A DNA stretch of 64,000 bases, from the NCBI GenBank assembly GCA_947179155.2, contig OX359275.1, positions 40,768,898 to 40,832,897 on the forward strand, written 5' to 3'. The translations under genes and the position numbers were made by a program. The notes beneath the pieces were generated by a model, which was not told where the DNA came from, did not search any database, and was given only the letters and a program-made list of their open reading frames with translations. Positions 1 to 14,099 of the stretch are shown piece by piece. Within the stretch, counting starts at the first letter, position 1, and each line of letters starts with the position of its first letter. The stretch comes from Hedera helix (taxonomy: Eukaryota; Streptophyta; Magnoliopsida; Apiales; Araliaceae).

Positions 1-370
1 GGCAGATTTGTGTCATTTTTAAGATTCGAAATAGTTTTGGAATCTCGGTACCACCTCTAAATTTTGGGAATGTATTCCAGTTTTCAAGGAATCAAAATCT
101 GCATTAAAATTTAAAAGTCTAATTAGTATCGTTTCCCAATGTCCAAAAAAAAAAGAAAGAAAAAAAGAGGATTCCAAAAATTAGTATGCTAATCGCCATA
201 ACATACAGATTCAATACAATCGAAATCCTTTCGCCCTTCCATTCCATTTCATGCCAAACAGGCAATGGCCTAAATTTTAGTATTAAATACACCAAGAGAA
301 ATGGATGTACTCTGTACTCTGAACTCAAAAAACCTGCTGTCTTTATCGTAGCATAACTGGTGCTGTAAGC
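1..370. other. 3' flank of the NAGS gene
   Basis: This stretch lies downstream of the NAGS stop codon on the minus strand. It is AT-rich, has only short chance reading frames, and probably contains the 3' UTR and polyadenylation region of that gene. I see nothing else in it. Confidence 0.4.
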
Positions 371-3300
371 TCAATAAAACATGCTATTAAAACAAATGCC
401 ACTCATATTGGGCCGCAACTGCTTCATATAATACTTAGATCTATGTGATAAATTTATGTTTTTCCTCCTCTCCTCCGGTATGGAATCAATGGAACATTCA
501 GAGAAGCCCCGCCTTACAAACCTGTCAGATGATTGGTACCACTGATTATTAGTACACTATCAATCATCCCATGTTTTGGATGTAACGGCTACAAATCCAA
601 TATTTTCTTAATTTGCTTTCTATCACATAAAAGCCAACCTCTGACTGTAGACATCTTTATAGCGTTGTGAAAATCCATAAATATTAGGTGATGTAAACAC
701 TGAAAAAGAAAGAAGAAAGATTGATTCCACAAATTTAAACTAAAAGATGGCTGGCATATTTGTGAGACTTTGTTTTGATTTAGCAATCAGAAACTGATAC
801 TCTGTAATTAACATGTGTTATTAATGCACAGAGGAGGTAAAGGTAATACCAATCAGCTGTCCGGGTCGTAAGCAGGAAAAGCATTTGAAGCCCAAGTGAA
901 GATGCCTTCTTCTCAATGTAATCTGCAAATATATGAATAATTAAGTTACTGTTTGTGTAATGTGGTGAAGGATCAGAAATTTAATAATAAGGTATACGCA
1001 TTTATACTATGCAGCCCAAGTCACAGGAATCAAATCCTCTCCCCCTCCCTACCCCCACCTGTTCCTTTTATTCTTTCCTTCTCTTTAGTTAATTTGTTTC
1101 TCAATTATAGAGCTGCAAGAATATGAAACCAATCCTACATTACTCAATAATTCAATGTACCAAAACTAAGGGTTTTTTTAAAGCCTTACTTGCAATAGCT
1201 TTTACCAGTTTAATGATTATTATTAGGACTAATAACCACGTACTTGATAGAATTTATATCCACGAAAACAAAAGGAAAGCTTTGATGGATAAGAACAGGA
1301 TATAGGTTTAAAGCAAAACAGGATAGAAATGATTTAGCACAAGTACAAATCAACAATGAAATATATCAGCCATCTAACAATTGCAGTGCAAACAATATAA
1401 GATAGATATAATATACTGTCATAATATAAATAATATAATAATTGTCATACCAAGTAATTTGTCACCCTGTCCTTGTCCACGGCATTCAGGAGAAACAGAA
1501 ATAGCAGCAACCTCACCACACTTGTCTTTAAAGAACGGAAACAGAGCAGCAAAAGCAATGATATGACCCTCTCTCTCCACAACAATAAAGGAATCCAAGG
1601 CCTTGAGTAGCTATGACATTCCACAAGAAATAATTAATCCTGATTCAAAATATAACTTAAATAATATGAAGTACCAAAAAGAAGCACGAGTGCAGACCTC
1701 ATCATCTGTTCTCTTGACCAATGTGCCAGATTCTTCAAATGGTTGTATTATTTGTCTTATTGCGGAAAAATCTGCCACCTTAGCCATCCGTGTTCCTTCA
1801 TATAGATCACTGAGAAGTATAGTGCAAATCAAGTTAACATCTGCATTTATTTTTAATATATTTTCTCCCCTAAATATGTTTTGTTTCATTCTATATCCTA
1901 GTGGCCTTGAAGGAAAATATAGTTCAAGGACCAATAGTGGAAAGGGGGTAAAATTTAAGGACCATTCGTATAACTGCGCATAGAACTTTTACCAGTACGT
2001 GCTTAAATCTTAATATTACTTTAGCAAGTTTCAAGAGGCATTCTGCATTCACATACATACTTTTGGTTCCTATTTTATTCCTTGAACTAGGGGGATTCTC
2101 ACAAATTTCAAAGCAGATCAAATTTACTGATATTACGAAATGGACTTCTATTTTCCAAAGTAGTTCAGTAGCATACTTGCCAATAAGTAAATAGTGTTCC
2201 TCACTGTTCCATATGCAGGACAAGTTAAAAATAACAATTCACGTACTTTCACTTTTACACGTAAAGATGAATATTTGCACTCTAGACACGTAAGAGAACA
2301 ATACATTCAAGTAATATTAAGTAATAGAAATAAATAAAAAAAATATAAAACCTGTTCTATGTAGTCCACCGTCTACGTGATGTTAAGAAATAAACTGACT
2401 GCCTTTGTAGCTTTTTGGTTTTCTATGCAGATTGGATAACAAGTCGAGAGTTAAAAGGCTGTTGTAGAAAAATAATTGTGTCGAGTACCAATTGCCAATC
2501 TTATTGATTTTCTTGGTTTGTTTCTTCAAACAATTCCCATTGGAAAATAAAATTTTGTGCCTAGGTTTTCTCAGCAATAGTGACTAAACAAGTTTACTTT
2601 ACATATAACACGATGTGTGCACTATGCTACAAAAGAATGCATACCTAGCCACCATTGTTCCAACTCCATCTCTTTGAAACAACTCCTTTAACAAACCCCC
2701 ACCAATATTGCCATCTAAAAGATGAACTCTTTGAACACCGCCCTGATGGAAAATTTAAACAATACAATTGGCAGGAATTTACTTGAAATAAAAAATTAAT
2801 ACTCGAGGAAACTTCCAAGGTACGAGAGAAAATAATAGCAGCTAAACTCAACCAATGGCGAGATACAAGTGATTAATGTTTTGATTCCTTTTTCTATATA
2901 GATAAGTAAACTATATAAGCATCTCTACTCTAGGAGGTAGGAGGAGATACCTGCCATGCTGATAATTTGGGAAGTCAAGGTACTTAAAAATTATCAATGC
3001 TAATAGGAACTTTATTAGAAAGAAGCGAGTATAGAAAAGACAAGGAAGACGAGACATCCTCCTAAAAAAGAAAGTAAAAAGATACAAAGTCCTGAACAAG
3101 GACCACCCTCCAATCACTATGTAAATATGATACACCAATAATGCGTTCTTTTAACCCAACAAAAGGTGTGATCAAAATTAAGATACAGATATTAACGTAT
3201 TAAGACAGAAGCGAAGCACCAGATACTTGGAGCACATACGTACAGTAAACATATACATAGACTTACAGCAAACATAGTGAGCCAAGTCGTAACAATTTAA

Positions 3301-6300
3301 TATAAATTTAACCAAGCCAAATGACACATCTTTCTGAACTCCATCTTTTTGGTATCAATAAATGCATGCGGTATATATGAGAAAATCTGACAGATATCAT
3401 TTTGGATTTTTTTATTCAATAAACATGTACATGTTAGAAAATGATTTCAAAGCTAAAGTCAATCGCCCACCTTGGATCTAAAAAGGTCAAATTCATCTTT
3501 AACCTAAGAGACATCTACTCTGATTGAAAGTTTATATATATGACTTTCGACCACATTACCAAGCTATAAATCTGATATATTTTCACTATAGATACCTCCA
3601 GCTGTCAGCTTGACTAATATTTGTTGCCAATCTCAGGACATGGGCGAACATGTAATTATATGGATCCATTTGCACTAATAGTAAAAATGTGAGCATTATA
3701 ACCAAAAACCCCACTTTTTTGGGGATAATTTTTGTCATATCAATATAAATCATAAAGCAGTTTAGTGAAACAAGTAATAAATTTAATCCTTTTTACTATG
3801 ATCTGAAATTTGGAATCATTGAGGATCATCAAATAACAATAAGGTTGGAAGTCGATGGCGGAAATTACATTAGAATCAATAATATGGATGAATCCATGAT
3901 GTGGGTGTGATAATTGAATTGTGAACTTACTCTGCACACAAAAGCTGCAGCAGCCAATTCTGACAAGTAACCATTCAAATGACTCAGCCTCTCTTGACCC
4001 CCAATGGCAAAACCCTGTTCACTAGACCATAGAACATTCCCATTGTCAAAACCAACACCATTCTGAAATGTTGCAGTATAGTGATCACTAAAGCCTTTCC
4101 CATTCGGTGGAGAAGGGATGTCAAAATCACCAAGACTAAGAGAAGTGATATCTTCTCGACCAACGGCTTTTACATAATTAGTTGCTATTTCACTTTGTTT
4201 GGCACGTCTGCGAATCAATGTGTCCACATCCTGAAGTGTCAGAAAGCGAATAAGACGGCCACACTCATCTAGAATTGGGCCATCTATAATGCAAATAAGC
4301 TTCTCTGCTCCAAGAGCCAATGCGCAAGCAGTAGCAACTTCATATGTGCTGTAACATAGAAAAGAACAAAATTAATCAGCAAGATTAATTATCAGCTCTG
4401 TTTGTGATTTTTATTAGGTAGACTTAAAAGTAAATGCATGCATATTGAATTTATTTAGTTTTAATATTAAACCGAAACCGAATCCGCTGGAAGCAAATAA
4501 TATGCAACGTAGATAAAAGTTTATATACACTCATAGAATATCATGCCTGTAAGTTGTTAGCATGGGCACAACTGCATTGCTTTTTAAAGACCACAATCAT
4601 GTTAGAAGAACTCCGTTATATGTTTTGGGTGTGAATGTGTCTAGGTATTAGACTTATTTAATCCTAAAAAAATTTCATTCATACATTTGGGTCAAAATGC
4701 ACTCTATTTGTGGACAAGTTGGTACCCGCTGTTCTTGAAGAAACAATGCAACAGAAAGAATATATGTCAATAAAGCTTCATGCACAATTCTATAGACTGG
4801 TTAATTTGAATCCCAGATATGTATCTAGGGGACATGTAACTATGGTCTATCACATTCCGAGTAAAGTAGCAAGCCATACAAAAGAGACCTGTCTGAAAGA
4901 TGATGTGCCAAATCTGTGCTGTGCTATTATTGACGTTAAAAAATAAGCAATATAGTTTTCAGCCCTTATTGCTCAAGAGTTGAAATCAATATTTGCAAGT
5001 GAAGGATTGTAATTATGTGCCTGAGTTCAAGTGATCAGAGACGTCAAAAATATATTGCTTAAGCAGATCCTGCCAAGCTTTAACAAAGGTACCTATCAAA
5101 AAACCCATATAGCATACTTGCAATTTAATGCTTCTCCAGAGCTGGAATAACCGAGATTACTTAAGATCACAATTGAATCTTGATCAAGCCTCTCACGTAT
5201 GCGTGAAACATCTATTTTCTTCACTTCACCGGTTGCTCCATAATCAATTCCTTCAAAAACTCCCCTTCTCTGCCAAAAATTATATAAGAACACAAGTGAC
5301 CTTCCAGCAAAATCTTTTGGTAAACAGAAGCTGAAAATTACTAACTGCAAAACTAATAGTCAGAAAACATTGACTTCATGTAAATAAACACAAGCAAATA
5401 GAAAAAAGCAACCGAAATCCAAAACAATATATTTCAGCAGTATATTTTCTCACCTTAGCTGCAAGGAAATTACCACTAACAACACTGACACCATCGTGCC
5501 AGCGCCTATTTTCACCATGTCGACGAATACTACTGCATAAGGAGGGCCCAGGAGACAGCTTTGCCTCCATCAAAATTCGAATTCTCTCAGCTGCATCCAT
5601 TGCGGCCTCGAGAGAATTGGGGTCAGTAATCCTGTATCTTTCAAAATATTTTGGTTCACTTCCTGCAAGAATCACATACCAGTTAGTTTATATCCTTTTT
5701 GAGAAGTGAGCACAAATTAATCAAATGCTGCAGCCTGCAAGTAACTTAAGAAAACCGTCTCCATGAGGCCTAATAAAGTTAAGGCTAAAGATATAGTAGT
5801 GTTCATCCACTATATATTGGATAATAAATCTGGAAGTAATGAAGCAGCGAATAAAGCACAAATGAGCCAGGATTCACTCACCCCTCTCATGTACTAGCTT
5901 GTCAATCTGGACATGAGTCCCAGGTACAAGAACAAACTTAATCCCTAGTCCATGAAGGAGGGATATATCCTGCATTAACACGTAGTAAAGAAAGTCATCC
6001 ATAAGCAAAGATTGAATCTTTTTTATTTCCTTTCTAGTTGCATCACCCATAAATCCAAGCTACGAAACCATACACTAACTCCAAATGGGTACCTAAAAAC
6101 TGAATCTTGATTAGCTAATCAAGAGGAACATATACTCATTCCACCACCAAAAAGCAAGAATACTCAAAATAAAAATATAAAAAAATCCAAACCAGCAACA
6201 ATATCAAGAACATAACAGCACAAAGAAGCCCTTAAAGTTTATTTCCAACTAATTTAATGTACCATGAGAATGGGATCCAAATGAGGACTATCAAAAGTTC

Positions 6301-6975
6301 AGCAGAAATAATAATAACAAAGTGCTGCCTCGGTGTGCCAAAAAATAAGGCCAAGCTTCCCAGAAAAATTGCACAAACAGCTCGTCCTTTACAGCGCTGC
6401 TGGATTCGTCCCCACTTTCTGCTTCCTCCCAAACACTACACCTTACTGCAGCTTTGTTTTTCCCGTAATTTCCCACCGAAGATTTCAGTTTACCGCCGAG
6501 TCCAAGTCTGAAGCCGCCAGGTCTCCACAACATGTCGTCGGCAGAAATTCGGCGTCGGCGGCAGTGGCGGAGATAGATGGAGGGGCTTGGAGTTGACGCC
6601 GCCATTGAAGAGGAAGACTAAAAGAAAATCTTAAGTTTATTGATTTGGAGTACTCCTACAGGGGTTAGCTACGTGCTACGTACCGGAGGTTTGTGAAAGC
6701 CATGTCAAGAAAGACGGACGCGCGAAAAAAGGGAATTGGACCCGACTTCTCTAAGCGGGTCTTTGAGATGCGGTGCGTTAAAATAAATAAGGCTTCGGGT
6801 AAAGGTTTAGAGCTTTACACCATGTTGCTAAGTTTCGGACAGAAAAAAAAATAGAAAATTTAAATTAAATTTTATATTAGGGTTATTTTTTATGTTAATT
6901 TTGTTGTATTTATAAAGTAAAAAAGCATGATAAAGAGTGTAAAATATTAAACAATCAATATGCTAGAAAAACATG

Positions 6976-7030
<55 letters not shown>

Positions 7031-8878
7031 ATAAAGCTTTTTTAAAGCGCAGACAGTATCCAATGCATATGCAATGACAATAGACATACCTGCCTATGAA
7101 CTTATTATGTACACTGATATCCAGTTTGGGGGGACCGTAGAGAAGAAACATGGTGCAAGAGCAGAGTCCCTCGGTTCATAAATTGGTGTTTTTGAGAAAA
7201 TAATATTCTCTTCGTTTTAAATTATATGATTAATTTTTAAAAGTTAATTTAAAATATTTTCACACTCAAAAATTGAAAAAATTATAAAATAATAAAATTG
7301 ACAATGTATAATATTTTTTAGATAGTTAATTTACAATATTTATTATTATTTGATTAAAATTTAAAAAAATATATGTCAATTTTAAATTTAAAAATCGTAA
7401 TAATCAAATAATATTAAATAGAGAGAGTACTTGATTAAAATTGAGTAATACACTTAAATTTTTTAATATTTAATAGAGCTTTTTTAATAATTTAAAAGTA
7501 CGGGATTTTAGTGAAAACAGGTCACCTAACTAAAAACTTTTTCTCTCAAGTAAAAAAACAAACCCTAGTATTCATTTTTAATTTGGGAGAGGGTTTTTTA
7601 TTTTTTTGGAGAGACTCTCCCTTTCATCTTTTTTATATATATTTTTTTTGCTAGTATCTCATTGTCTCGTTCTCTTTTTTATGAGAGTTTTACGTTTTCT
7701 TTTTATGTTTGATTTAATTGAGATGATTAATTTCTCTGTCTTTGTGAGGGAGTTGCATTATCTTTTCTTGTGAAACCGTGTTCTCTCAATTTTAGAGAAT
7801 TTTGTTTTGATAATTATTTTTTATTGTGTTGATTATCCAGGATAAATATTTTTAGATTTAAGAGAGGTTATTACAACGGTTAGGTAGTTTATTGCTTGTA
7901 TTGAAAAATTGCTCGAATATGTATGTTCTGTTATTTTTTAATACAATTTACTTTTATTTCAAGTACTTTTTATGTTCACTAATGGTTATTACGACGGGTC
8001 ATCTTTCTTATTTGTTTAAAATAATTTTTTGTGGTTGTAATCTTTTCATCAGTTTTAATATATTTTAGTCATTTTGTTTGTTTCAAAAAATAAAAATAAA
8101 AATAATTGAAAGGGCTTTCACTGTTGGAACGAAGAGCATGTGATCAATGAGGCATGAGGGTTTGAGAAATAATCGTTTGGTGGGCAACGAGCTTTCTCTG
8201 CTTCTTGAAATTAGTTACAAGTGCACCCCATGATTTATTTATTTTCTTAGCTCTTCTTATCCATAAATTTCACTGCCCGCAAGCATAAAGATGGTTGCAT
8301 GTTTTGATGTAAAGCTAATTAATTACTAATACCAATTTGTTTTGCATCAGCTCAGTTTAATAATGAATTTACACGTGTCAAATAAGACTCTTTTTGTTAA
8401 AAATATATAGTATAAGACTTTTTATTTAATTTTATAGAACATGAGAAAGAAGAGTATAATTTAGTTAATTTACCTCGAGTATGGGAAACAAGCAAGAACT
8501 ATCAACTACATTCTCAGATAGTACCACCACGAAAGTGCTCCCTCTATGTGCCTTAAAATATGGCTGAGCTTCTCTCATCATCTTCACAAACTCATCTTCA
8601 GTTTTCTTTTCCTCTTCATTTTCCGCCCACGAGCCGCCATTGTTATTATTATTAACCAATCCCTGCTGCATCTTTGTGTAAGAGCAGCACCTGATCAGCT
8701 TCAAACTTTTCCTCTCACTCGCAATCCTTTTTTCCATTCCCAAAACCCGTAATTTTCCATTCAAATACTGAAGAAACCTTCCGTTGATTTTCTTACTCAA
8801 AACAGTGCCCTCTAATTGACTATCGTCACGTTGTTGGAACTGGCATAACAAGTCTCTTGATTTCGTTATAGTCATCAT
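371..8878 (-). CDS. NAGS1: N-acetylglutamate synthase (amino-acid acetyltransferase), plastid type
   Basis: Transfers acetyl from acetyl-CoA to glutamate, the first step of arginine and ornithine synthesis in plastids. Exons read on the minus strand: 8474-8878, 5882-5969, 5454-5662, 5118-5269, 3931-4348, 2645-2742, 1698-1809, 1451-1610, 850-922, 371-521. All have GT-AG borders and matching phase, giving 1866 nt and 621 residues, close to the usual size of plant NAGS. The N-terminal half is an amino-acid-kinase-like domain (VLVPGTHVQIDKL, then ATGEVKKIDVSRIRERL). The C-terminal third is a GNAT domain with the acetyl-CoA loop CRGQGQGDKLLDYIEKKA. The final exon reads FVRRGFSECSIDSIPEERRK. This intact model uses the distal first exon; a rival first exon at 6263-6605 looks more like the family but carries two frame breaks. 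The identity is secure; the 5' end is not. Confidence 0.9.
6263..6605 (-). pseudogene. second copy of NAGS first exon, with two frame breaks
   Basis: It starts MAASTPSPS, carries a plastid-transit-like stretch, then EAWPYFLAHRGST, the conserved end of NAGS exon 1. After GST the family sequence continues in the next frame (FVIIISAEL), then again in the third frame (DSPHLDPILM), and ends at a GT donor (6262-6261) in the phase needed to join the exon at 5969. The exon is 343 nt, two short of a multiple of three, as two one-base losses predict; both fall in T runs. The preserved residues suggest either a very recent break or assembly errors in the true first exon. If they are errors, the gene would start at 6605 and encode about 601 residues. 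Confidence 0.75.
6978..7027. repeat. (AT)n microsatellite
   Basis: About 50 bases of uninterrupted AT dinucleotide repeat, upstream of the proximal NAGS first exon. Confidence 0.9.
7204..7430. mobile_element. Stowaway-like MITE, AT-rich family, copy 1
   Basis: Left end TTCGTTTTAAATTATATGA and an internal block resembling TCAATTTTAAATTTAAAAA match four other segments in the window, near 18283, 39346, 42716 and 44157. The termini are degraded, so the borders are approximate. Confidence 0.5.
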
Positions 8879-11443
8879 TCTTGGTAAAAGAATTTACAGT
8901 TTTAGAATCTACAGCGGCTCGAAAATGGCGAGAGAAAATGAAATACAAAACACAAAGTAAAGAGAAGACCGAGTGGGGGAATATATTTGGTATGTTCGGC
9001 ATAGCCGGTGGGCTTACTAAATGGTTTAAATATAAATTATTAGCGTAATCCTTTTAATTTTTTTGACATTTATTAAACATAAAAAGATAATTTTTTTAAT
9101 TATAACAATTGAAGGTTGATCTCCGAAATAAAAATAAATAAAAGTCAATAGTTTGGAATAATATTTACATTTAAGCCTTACTAAAAATTGACGACTGTTG
9201 GGATGTAGATATTTGGACCGTGACTCAGCATTTAAATATCTGATAAAGCAAGGTTGGTCATACATATAGTCAGCAAGGCAGACGTGGAGGGGTGGGTGGT
9301 GACTCACCCTTTAGATATTTGTAATAGTTAGATATTAGATGGAGGGAGGCGGTCACTTCAGAGGCAAATATATGGGGAACCAGGAAAGTAAAATGACACA
9401 TTATTATCTACAGAGATACATATCACGAAGAGGAAGGAGGAGAGATGATTATTCACACTTGAAGCCGACAACACCGAAAAGGAGATAGAAAGGTCGTCTT
9501 CTCCAACACACCAAAGATGGAACCGGAATACTTCATCTTGTTCATACTCCGGCACACCGATATATTCATATTTATTGTAATATAGAGCGTGTACAACAGG
9601 CACCAGTCATATAACACATTCAATATCATTCTAGTGGATTTCTGGCATATCACCCGTGGTTTTCTCCCGATTTAGGTTTCCACGTAAATTATTGTGTTAT
9701 TAATTTCAGTATTTACTTGATCAAATATCTTTAATTCCAGCATGTTTTGGGCTCTTCATTGGTGGCGCATTTTGGGCTAGCCGACCCGGTGATTTCGGTC
9801 CACGTCCAAAATCTAACGTCAACAACGATAAACATTTCTGTTCTCTGATAAATTATTGTACGGGCGGTGGTGGTTGGAATTTTGGGTTGTATACAACCAA
9901 ATTTTAGGGCAGATTCATTTGTATTTGTATTGTTGTTGACGGAACATGTGGGGCGAGTCCTCGCGGTGGAATGTGGTTGAGTTGACAGAGCAACTAATTA
10001 TATGCTTTCAATTATGTTATACGACTCCATTTCCCCGTCTAGCTAGGGCTAGGGGTAGGAGGACATTTGAGCATTTGCTCTTTTGATTATTCGTGAAAAT
10101 CGACAAAAGATATGAATAATAATATTTTATAATAATTTATATAAAAAATAATAAAATTCACTATATAAATAATAAATTTTATTATTTTTTATAAAAATAA
10201 ATATATAAATTATTAACAAAATTATTATACATAACAAATCTCGTAAAAATCTTAGTTCTCCATTCAAAAAACTTCAAACATAAAGCCAACATTTAAATTA
10301 GTGGCCGGTTGTCCCCGTGCCGTCCATGTCAAGATCCCTTTTAGAATGTCTTTGTAACGAATATCCGTATCTATTCACCGCATCCCACCCAACTAACGCG
10401 CCCGACATATTTTGTCAAGTTGCGAAGATATTTATGAATGACTACAAAAGTAAAAATTGACTTCACTTGTAAATTAATAAAAAATCGATCTAGTTAACTT
10501 GACAGTAATTCATACTATCTAATTGAATTAACTCGATTGTATTAAATTTATAAATGTATAATTTTTAATCTTATTTTCAATTATCAATTATGGGTACAAA
10601 AATCTTAGCATTGATAAAATATCAATATTTTCATTTTTCAAATTTCATTAATATCTAATTTTTAAATTGACCAAAATATATTAAAGCGACAATTATTCAT
10701 TAACTAGTAAAACACATGAATGCATGTATCAACAATACTAGTAATTATTGAATATTTGATTAAAACTTTTTCACATTTTGATGATATTTTTAGCGATACT
10801 ATTATTTTTATATAAATTGTTATGATATTTATAAATTGATATGCTATTATTTATTATATATTTAATCATAAAATTTTAAGAATTATGATACATAAAGATT
10901 TTAAAATTATGTAAAAAAATTATACAATAACAACAATAAAAAATTCGTGCCTCACACGTACTAATATACTAGTAATAATAATTCATGATTACACATAATG
11001 AGTCAAATGATAAGAGACTCGTGAGAAGATGAATTGCAAGAACATATGAGAAACATAAATATAAATGATTTTTTATTTTAATGGAGTAATTAAATTAATA
11101 TATTTTTTATTTCATAATAACGAGTCACTTTATTCTTTCAATTTAAACGTAAGATAAATTTGTAGAGGAGCAATTCGGTTGAGCAAATTATATATATAGC
11201 ACTGTTAATGTAGCTTTATAAAGAAATAAGAATTAGTTGTATAATTTTTATAAGGATATAATCATCCTACCGACTATTAATTCGTTACTTTTATTGATAT
11301 ATATATAATAATAATGCAAGTATATTATTAAAATATAAGTATAATTATAATTTCAAGTACAAGTAATATTTTATTATTTTAGATAATATAATTTTAAAAG
11401 AAAATTATTTTTCATATAAAAATCACCTTACCATATATTAAAT

Positions 11444-11476
<33 letters not shown>

Positions 11477-13158
11477 AATTAAATAGCTTGACCAATAAAT
11501 GATTCAATTGTTAAATTAAAAATTAATTAATTATACAATAAATTAGCAACTATTATTAATATAATACTCATTAATATGTTATTTAACTTGAATTTGTTAC
11601 TATTATTAAAATAAAATTATTAATTTATTCAATAAAATATTAACAAAAAATGTAATAAAAATTCACCAACAATATATTTCTAAAATAAGATATCGTACTT
11701 TACACAGGGTGCATATATCTTATATAATAGACAATTTGGTTCGTCCTTATTTTTTTTGTTCGACCTTTGATATTTTCTATATTAAGTCAATTTTTATTAT
11801 TTATCAATTCAAATTAGAAATTAAAATTAGTATCATAATTTTATAAAGAAACAAGAATTAATAATATAGTTTTATAAGAAAATAATTAAAATAAGATTAT
11901 CTTACCTAATATTATTTAGTTTCTTTTATTCAAATATGTACACATACACACCCACACCCGCACATAGAGAGCAAAACAAGTTTAAATAAAATTATATTAC
12001 TATTTAAAAAATATAGTTTGAGAAGAATAAAAAATTATCATAAAAATCATCCAACTAACTTAAATTTGTTACTATTATTGAAAAAAATAAGTATAATTAC
12101 AGCTTCAAGTATAAATAAGATTTAATCATTATTTAGATAATATAATTGTTATTATTATTAAAATAATAATATGATATACTACTCGACCATATGATTCAAT
12201 TATTAAATAAAAAATAAAAATAATTACTCTATCCAATAAGAATTTGTAAAAATAAAATTCAAATCATCCATGGTAATATTATAATTCTAGAACAAGATCC
12301 TCCCGCTCAATTCAACTGAGTCAAAAATAAAAATAGTAATATAATTTACATGGAAACAATCATAAGACATCTTACCCGATATTAATTTATTACCTTTATT
12401 AAATAAGATTTTATTATAACTGAGATAATATATTTTGAGAAAAAAATAATTTTCTCATAAATCGTTTTACTTAACTTGAATTTGTTATTCTTAATTAAAT
12501 ATAAGTATAATTATATTCAAGTATAAGTAAAATTTTATTAATTATAAGTTAAATAATATAATTTTATAAGGAAAATATTTTCTTATTAGGACCATTTTAT
12601 CTAATGAATTCAATAATAAATTTATAAAAAAGTAATAAAATATTTAAAATATCATAACTTATAATAAGACCCCAAACACGGAACGTAGATGCTAGTTTAT
12701 ATAAACTCAAAAAACAAGCTGATCAACAACAATATATGGCATTTAAATATAATTTGACCATTCTCATATATCTTAAATTTATAAATTTTATTCATTGAAA
12801 GATGATATGTAATGACTTATTCAATTGAAATGGAATAAATAATTTTACTCTCCATTTTATTCTATTCTTTTTTCTATTTTATTCTATTCTATTCATTCAC
12901 TCGTTCCATTCATTCGTGAGTGTTGAACAACAATTCCTCGAGCAATGCTAATTCTGAAGGTCCAGCCCCTCAAGGTTGAGTTTGAACATAACGGTTAGTT
13001 GATTCTAATCATATTCAAACTGTATAGTGCTACAACTTATAACAATGCAGCCACCATAAATCTTTATAGCTTTGTTCGAACAACATTCCAAGACCATAAC
13101 GGCAGCGAAACTGTCCTGTGCTGCTCCAAATTGAATTAGTGAAAACTATACGCTATGG
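8879..13158. other. gene-poor AT-rich spacer
   Basis: The first 100 bases are probably the leader and promoter of the distal NAGS first exon. The rest is very AT-rich with no believable gene. It holds an LTR-like remnant at about 9196-9840 and an AT microsatellite near 11450-11475. Reading frames in it are short and look random. Confidence 0.45.
9196..9840. mobile_element. possible LTR-retrotransposon LTR remnant
   Basis: It opens with TGTTGGGATGTAGATATTTG, and near 9655-9690 has the run ACCCGTGGTTTTCTCCC followed by TTTCCACGTAAATT, a layout familiar from the R-U5 part of many plant copia LTRs. A possible 3' end CAACA at 9830-9834 is followed by ACGAT, against ACGAC before the 5' end. No internal retrotransposon genes are present. 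It could be a solo LTR or a fragment; the borders are weak. Confidence 0.35.
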
Positions 13159-13361
13159 TCAAAACCAAAAAAACCATCCCCGAGGTCGTTCAACAGTGTC
13201 TTTTCGGGGGATCAATGTGATTCTGTCTGCATGAGCAACAGCCCATTTGCTGAAATCTGGAGAAGAAACCGGCCCTTCCAGTGCATTTTTTGTGGACTCT
13301 CTGGTGAACTTAATTCTCCCATTCCTCCTTTGAGAATTTTCTTCTTTCAGGCGTGCTATGG
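13159..13361 (-). pseudogene. possible terminal exon of an unrecognised gene
   Basis: On the minus strand, a pyrimidine-rich tract ending CCATAG (about 13362-13378) is followed by an open frame of about 66 codons, starting RLKEENSQRRNGRIKF, including SKWAVAHADRITLIPRKD, and ending GWFFWF and TGA. Composition looks protein-like rather than AT-random. I do not recognise the family and see no start codon or upstream exon that joins convincingly, so it may be a relic. The opposite strand is also partly open. Confidence 0.3.
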
Positions 13362-14099
13362 AAGGTAGAATAAAATGGCTCGGAATCTGTCACTGGTTGC
13401 GTCCTGTTTGAACCTGAGGGCAGTGGCGAAGCTAGGTGCATTAGAGTGGAATCCATTGATCCCACAGAAAAAAAATAATTATTTTATAATATAGAGTAAA
13501 TTTTAAAAATTATATATAAATTGACACCATTCAAATTTTATAAATTTTTTATTATACGGGGTCAAATTGAAAATTTATAACTTTCTCAATTAAATTTTAA
13601 TCACATAACTCATATACCTTAAATATATATATCTCTTTCTATAATATTGTTAAACTAAATAATAATCTAATTTATATTATTTTTCAAAATAATTAATGAA
13701 TTAATTATTTATGAACAGTTGTGATTAAAAAAATTCATTATGAGTTAATATAGTGTATACATACTATATATTATTAGTTATTACATTGTCATTGTAATAT
13801 AATATATATTATATATATATGTGTGACCTGAAAATACAAAAATATTATAAAAAATTGGCTTAAGGACGTAATCTTCGCAAAATTATTTATAATTTAATAA
13901 CAATTTTGACGTCATACATTTCTGACTACGCCCTTCCTGAGGGGATGGCAGCATAAGTGAAAAAGCAGGGTCCGAAATAGAAGCAACATTATTAAATCAT
14001 CTGAATTAAACAATATGCATTTATAACTCAACCAAAAGTCAGGCAGGAGTTTACAAGGAGTTGTGGTGAAGGGTCTGGGACTCTGGATTGAGGTCCACA

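Larger units (their letters stand above)
6606..8473. other. spacer between the two NAGS first exons
   Basis: In the distal-exon model this is part of intron 1. It holds an (AT)n microsatellite near 6978-7027, a Stowaway-like MITE near 7204-7430 and T-rich sequence near 7560-7700. The bases just upstream of 6605 would be the promoter if the proximal exon is used. No gene seen. Confidence 0.4.

Noticed and set aside
4710..4946. 78-codon plus-strand frame in a NAGS intron
   Set aside because: No recognisable motif, on the opposite strand to the host gene, with no sign of its own promoter.
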